Below, in pieces: positions 61,581 through 64,000 of a stretch of 64,000 nucleotides of DNA; the first letter of the stretch is position 1; each line of letters begins with the position of its first letter. The translations under genes were made by a program, and so were the position numbers. The notes under the pieces are model-generated. The model worked only from the letters and a program-made list of their open reading frames with translations, was not told where the DNA came from and searched no databases. The stretch spans positions 1 through 64,000 of the forward strand of contig CAITUY010000198.1 of assembly GCA_903895695.1 (NCBI GenBank), given 5' to 3'. This stretch comes from an uncultured bacterium (GTDB taxonomy: Bacteria > Verrucomicrobiota > Kiritimatiellia > CAIKKV01 > CAITUY01).

Positions 61581-62276
61581 TCAGTAGAGCATGCGCCCGC
61601 AGTACTCACAAACGACGATACCCGTCTGCTTGCGAGCTTCGTGAACTTGGTACGGCGGGAGTTTCATGTGACAACTGCCGCAGGCGCCATGCTCCACGGG
61701 AACAAGCGCCTTTTCGCGCTTGTTCTTCATGATGCGCTCGTAGTGCTGCAGGCGGGCCGTTTCGATGCCAAGCGCCAGCGCCGTTCTCGCCTGCCGCGCC
61801 TGATCGAGTTCCGCCTGGACATCCCGCCCCCGTTGATCGATGACGCCGATTTCCCGGTTGACTGAGGACTCTTCGGTCTTCAGAGCCGTCTCGCGCTCCT
61901 TGACCGCCTTCTGGGCAGCCTCGATGGTCTCCATCATCTCGATCATGCGGTCTTCGAGCTGACGGATGGTCTTCTCCACTCCGGCAACCTCAGTCTCCAT
62001 CGCGCGAAACTCCTGGTTGCTCTTGAGCTGAATCTGCTGCCCGCGATACTTCCGAATCTTTTCGCGCGAGCCTTCCACGTCAAGTTCGGCCTGCTTGATT
62101 TCGGACTGATGAGTTTTGAGGTCGTCCTTGGCCTTGGCAAGCGCCACGCGATGGTCATCCAGCAATGCGTCGATCGCCTGCTTGCGTTTGGGGGCATCGG
62201 CCAGTTCTTTTTCCAGGCGGATGATGCGGAGATCGTGGTCTTGGAGCACCAGCATTCTTTCGATTTCAGGTATCAC
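61581..62276 (-). CDS. Coiled-coil zinc-ribbon protein (DUF164/CdsZ type)
   Basis: 231 residues. A long coiled coil (about 5-180, ERMLVLQDHDLRIIRLEKEL...) is followed by a C4 zinc ribbon: GACGSCHMKLPP and VVCEYCGRMLY. This layout is that of the DUF164/C4-type zinc ribbon family, whose chlamydial member CdsZ is a zinc-binding protein. The exact role is unknown. GTG 62276 follows GAGGGAC; the frame is open much further upstream, across the gap to the next gene, but that part has no coiled coil. It lies just upstream of rnpB on the same strand. Confidence 0.85.
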   Translation of the reverse strand: MIPEIERMLVLQDHDLRIIRLEKELADAPKRKQAIDALLDDHRVALAKAKDDLKTHQSEIKQAELDVEGSREKIRKYRGQQIQLKSNQEFRAMETEVAGVEKTIRQLEDRMIEMMETIEAAQKAVKERETALKTEESSVNREIGVIDQRGRDVQAELDQARQARTALALGIETARLQHYERIMKNKREKALVPVEHGACGSCHMKLPPYQVHEARKQTGIVVCEYCGRMLY

Positions 62277-62317
62277 AGTGCGGCGTCCCTCATGGCTTTC
62301 AGCGTCAAAACCCGTGA

Positions 62318-62347
62318 ATAATGCCACACGCATAGACCCAAAGTCAA
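62318..62347 (-). promoter_or_regulatory. Candidate promoter of the zinc-ribbon gene
   Basis: On the minus strand TTGACT (62342-62347) and CATTAT (62318-62323) are 18 bases apart, about 42 bp before GTG 62276. Consensus match only. Confidence 0.45.
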
Positions 62348-62502
62348 CGTATCTACTTTGCTGACGGCCGGCTTCGCCCGGGCGCGTTCCGTATTCGGCC
62401 CTTCGCCCGCCCGTGCGCCAACGCGCCTCGCCATTGAAACGCACACGCCGTTCCAGTAAGGTGGCCCGGTTTGGTTCTCGAGTCAAACGCGGGAGGCTGA
62501 CG

Positions 62503-62832
62503 GTGCCGACGATCATCCTGTTGACGATTTCCAACATCTTCATGACGTTCGCCTGGTACGGACACCTGAAGTACAGGAGCTCGCCGCTCTGGATAGCCAT
62601 CCTTGCCAGTTGGGGCATTGCGTTTGCGGAGTATTGCTTCCAGGTTCCGGCCAACCGGATCGGCTACGGCCGTTTCGATGGCGCCCAGCTTAAGACGATC
62701 CAGGAGGTCATCACCCTGATCGTCTTCTGTGTCTTCTCGGTGTTCTATCTGAAGGAAGAACTGCGCTGGAATTATCTGGCGGGGTTCGGCTGCATCGTGG
62801 CCGCAGTCTTCTTCGTCTTCCACAAATGGTAA
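62503..62832 (+). CDS. Small DMT-family membrane protein (DUF486)
   Basis: 109 residues with four hydrophobic helices. The pattern FMTFAWYGHLKY, AFAEYCFQVPANRIGY, AQLKTIQEVITLIVFCVFSVFYL and WNYLAGFGCIVAAVFFVFHKW is the DUF486 signature of the drug/metabolite transporter superfamily. The substrate is unknown. GTG 62503 follows GGGAGG at 62491-62496; the upstream frame (from 62413) runs through the divergent promoter region and is discarded. Confidence 0.9.
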   Translation: MPTIILLTISNIFMTFAWYGHLKYRSSPLWIAILASWGIAFAEYCFQVPANRIGYGRFDGAQLKTIQEVITLIVFCVFSVFYLKEELRWNYLAGFGCIVAAVFFVFHKW

Positions 62833-62880
62833 GTGGATCGGGCGGGCTGGGCGTCAGGGTCCGGCGTGCCGCCCGGTTCG

Positions 62881-64000
62881 TCACGCCACGGCGAAGCCCA
62901 GGCCGGCGAGCTTGTTCCGGAGGACACCCCCCCCACCCCGCACCGTCACGGTCGTGTAAGGAAATTCGCGTCGTTCGGGATAGTCCCTGCGCAGGCGGTC
63001 GAAGTGATTTGCCCGCTGCGTCTCGTCAGTAACGGCTGTCTCGCGGAAACGGTGGTCGTCGGCAGCGATGTCGTATACCTGTCGTACGACTTCGTGCAGG
63101 ACCGCCTCATCGGCCCGACCGGCCGCATCGACCGTGATGGCGGGAACCGGCGGCGGCGGCATCAGCGATTCGTGCGACCAGGAGGCCGGCACGCGCAAAA
63201 ACCGGCAGGCTTCACGGTAGACGAGCACCGTACCCATCACTTTGCCCTCATAGGAATGACCCGCAATGTGGGGAGTGGCCAGATCAACCCGGTCAAGGGC
63301 ATCGAGCCGATAGGCCGGCTCGCCCTCCCAGGTGTCGAGCACCGCATGCCGGGGCCGGCCGGCCGCCAGCGCCTGGAGCAGGGCCTGCGTATCGACCACG
63401 GCGCCCCGCGCCGCGTCGATGAAAATGGAGCCGGCCTTCATTTGGCTGAAGAAGGCGGCATCGGCCAGATGCCACGTCCGATCCGGGCCGGTCTTGCTTA
63501 GAGGCACATGCACGGTCACGATATCGGACTGGGCCAGGATCGTCTCGAGGGATACGAACGGGCCGCCGTCGCCCGCGCGTTCGCGCGGTGGGTCGTTGAG
63601 CAGGACGCGTAAACCCAGCGCCCCCATTTTCTGCACGACGCGGCGCCCGACATTTCCGACCCCCACGACTCCCACCGTAAGCCCCTCGAGCGCGAAGGCG
63701 TGGCGCTGCCCCAGGTTCAACAAAGCGGCGGTGATGTACTCGGAGACACTGTTGGCGTTGCACCCCGCCGCGGAACACCAGACAATGCCGGCCTGTTCGA
63801 GGTAAGGGATGTCGAGGTGATCCGTACCGATCGTTGCCGTCCCGACAAAGCGAACCGGGCTGCCCTCGAGCAGTGCGCGGTTTACGCGGGTCGTCGAGCG
63901 GATGGCCAGCAGGTCTGTTCCCCGGACATCGGCGGCCGAGATATGGCGGCCCTCGATCACGCGGGTGTCTCCCAGCGTGCCAAAGGCATCTTCGGCCAAC
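62881..64000 (-). CDS. pdxB: Erythronate-4-phosphate dehydrogenase (5' end beyond window)
   Basis: About 372 residues are visible and the start lies a few codons outside the window. The protein belongs to the D-2-hydroxyacid dehydrogenases: FVGTATIGTDHLD, GCNANSVSEYITAALLNLG, the NAD motif VGVVGVGNVGRRV, and the C-terminal TPHIAGHSYEGKVMGT with the catalytic His. These segments are specific for PdxB, the second step of the DXP-dependent vitamin B6 pathway. The C-terminal 90 residues are the PdxB-specific domain. It is convergent with the DUF486 gene. Confidence 0.92.
   Translation of the reverse strand, partial: LAEDAFGTLGDTRVIEGRHISAADVRGTDLLAIRSTTRVNRALLEGSPVRFVGTATIGTDHLDIPYLEQAGIVWCSAAGCNANSVSEYITAALLNLGQRHAFALEGLTVGVVGVGNVGRRVVQKMGALGLRVLLNDPPRERAGDGGPFVSLETILAQSDIVTVHVPLSKTGPDRTWHLADAAFFSQMKAGSIFIDAARGAVVDTQALLQALAAGRPRHAVLDTWEGEPAYRLDALDRVDLATPHIAGHSYEGKVMGTVLVYREACRFLRVPASWSHESLMPPPPVPAITVDAAGRADEAVLHEVVRQVYDIAADDHRFRETAVTDETQRANHFDRLRRDYPERREFPYTTVTVRGGGGVLRNKLAGLGFAVA

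Overview
This 64 kb window comes from a GC-rich bacterial chromosome. The genes are mostly housekeeping genes in short operons on both strands. I infer a member of the PVC superphylum, most likely Kiritimatiellota or a relative in Verrucomicrobia/Lentisphaerae. The reasons are a DksA-like zinc-finger gene next to lspA, very large secreted proteins with calcium-type DGDG repeats, carbohydrate-active enzymes (sialate esterase, clan-A glycosidase), and dispersed palindromic intergenic repeats. This placement is inference; no 16S rRNA gene is present.

Layout. 0.2-3.2 kb: aroA-cmk-(RmlC-like epimerase)-ycgN, a tightly overlapping operon. 3.1-5.1 kb (minus): citrate synthase and a membrane-anchored receiver protein. 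5.3-8.5 kb: an accessory island with a HigBA-type toxin-antitoxin pair and its palindromic operator, a low-GC pair (HEPN-like protein plus four-TM protein), an HNH nuclease with three homing-endonuclease-associated repeats, and hairpin repeats. 8.5-12.6 kb (minus): sialate O-acetylesterase, glnS and an EboB-like TatD hydrolase. 12.8-14.7 kb: an XcyI-type restriction-modification pair. 14.8-18.3 kb (minus): histidine kinase, response regulator and a glycosyltransferase-TPR membrane protein. 18.5-26.5 kb: xylA facing an alcohol dehydrogenase, a cupin and a 1711-residue subtilase.

26.6-36.9 kb (plus): bioF-bioC-bioD, DAHP synthase, a DUF2059 protein, then gap-pgk-tpiA-secG and an oligopeptide-type binding protein. 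Several GGTAGG...CCTACC palindromic repeats lie between these genes. 36.9-39.7 kb: a second accessory stretch with an ORF6N remnant carrying a 16-bp palindrome, more small repeats, two small membrane proteins and a PIN-domain toxin with a small partner. 39.8-47.3 kb: dgt, a large glycosidase, DksA-like-lspA-miaA, an ExbD-like lipoprotein and a secreted unknown. 47.4-54.2 kb: the classic thrS-infC-rpmI-rplT-pheS-pheT block, with an ATT start for infC, a TTG start for a TGS-less thrS, and terminators after rplT and pheT. 54.4-64 kb: PAS kinase, rpe-lepA-lepB, then on the minus strand rnpB (RNase P RNA) running into a GspC-like PDZ protein, a zinc-ribbon protein, a small DMT protein on the plus strand, and pdxB cut by the window edge.

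The best candidates for something undescribed are the low-GC HEPN-like/four-TM pair in the 5.3-8.4 kb island, the terminator embedded in the signal-peptide codons of the binding-protein gene, and the palindromic repeat family. No tRNA genes, CRISPR arrays or complete insertion sequences were seen. Bases 1-204 hold no recognisable gene.
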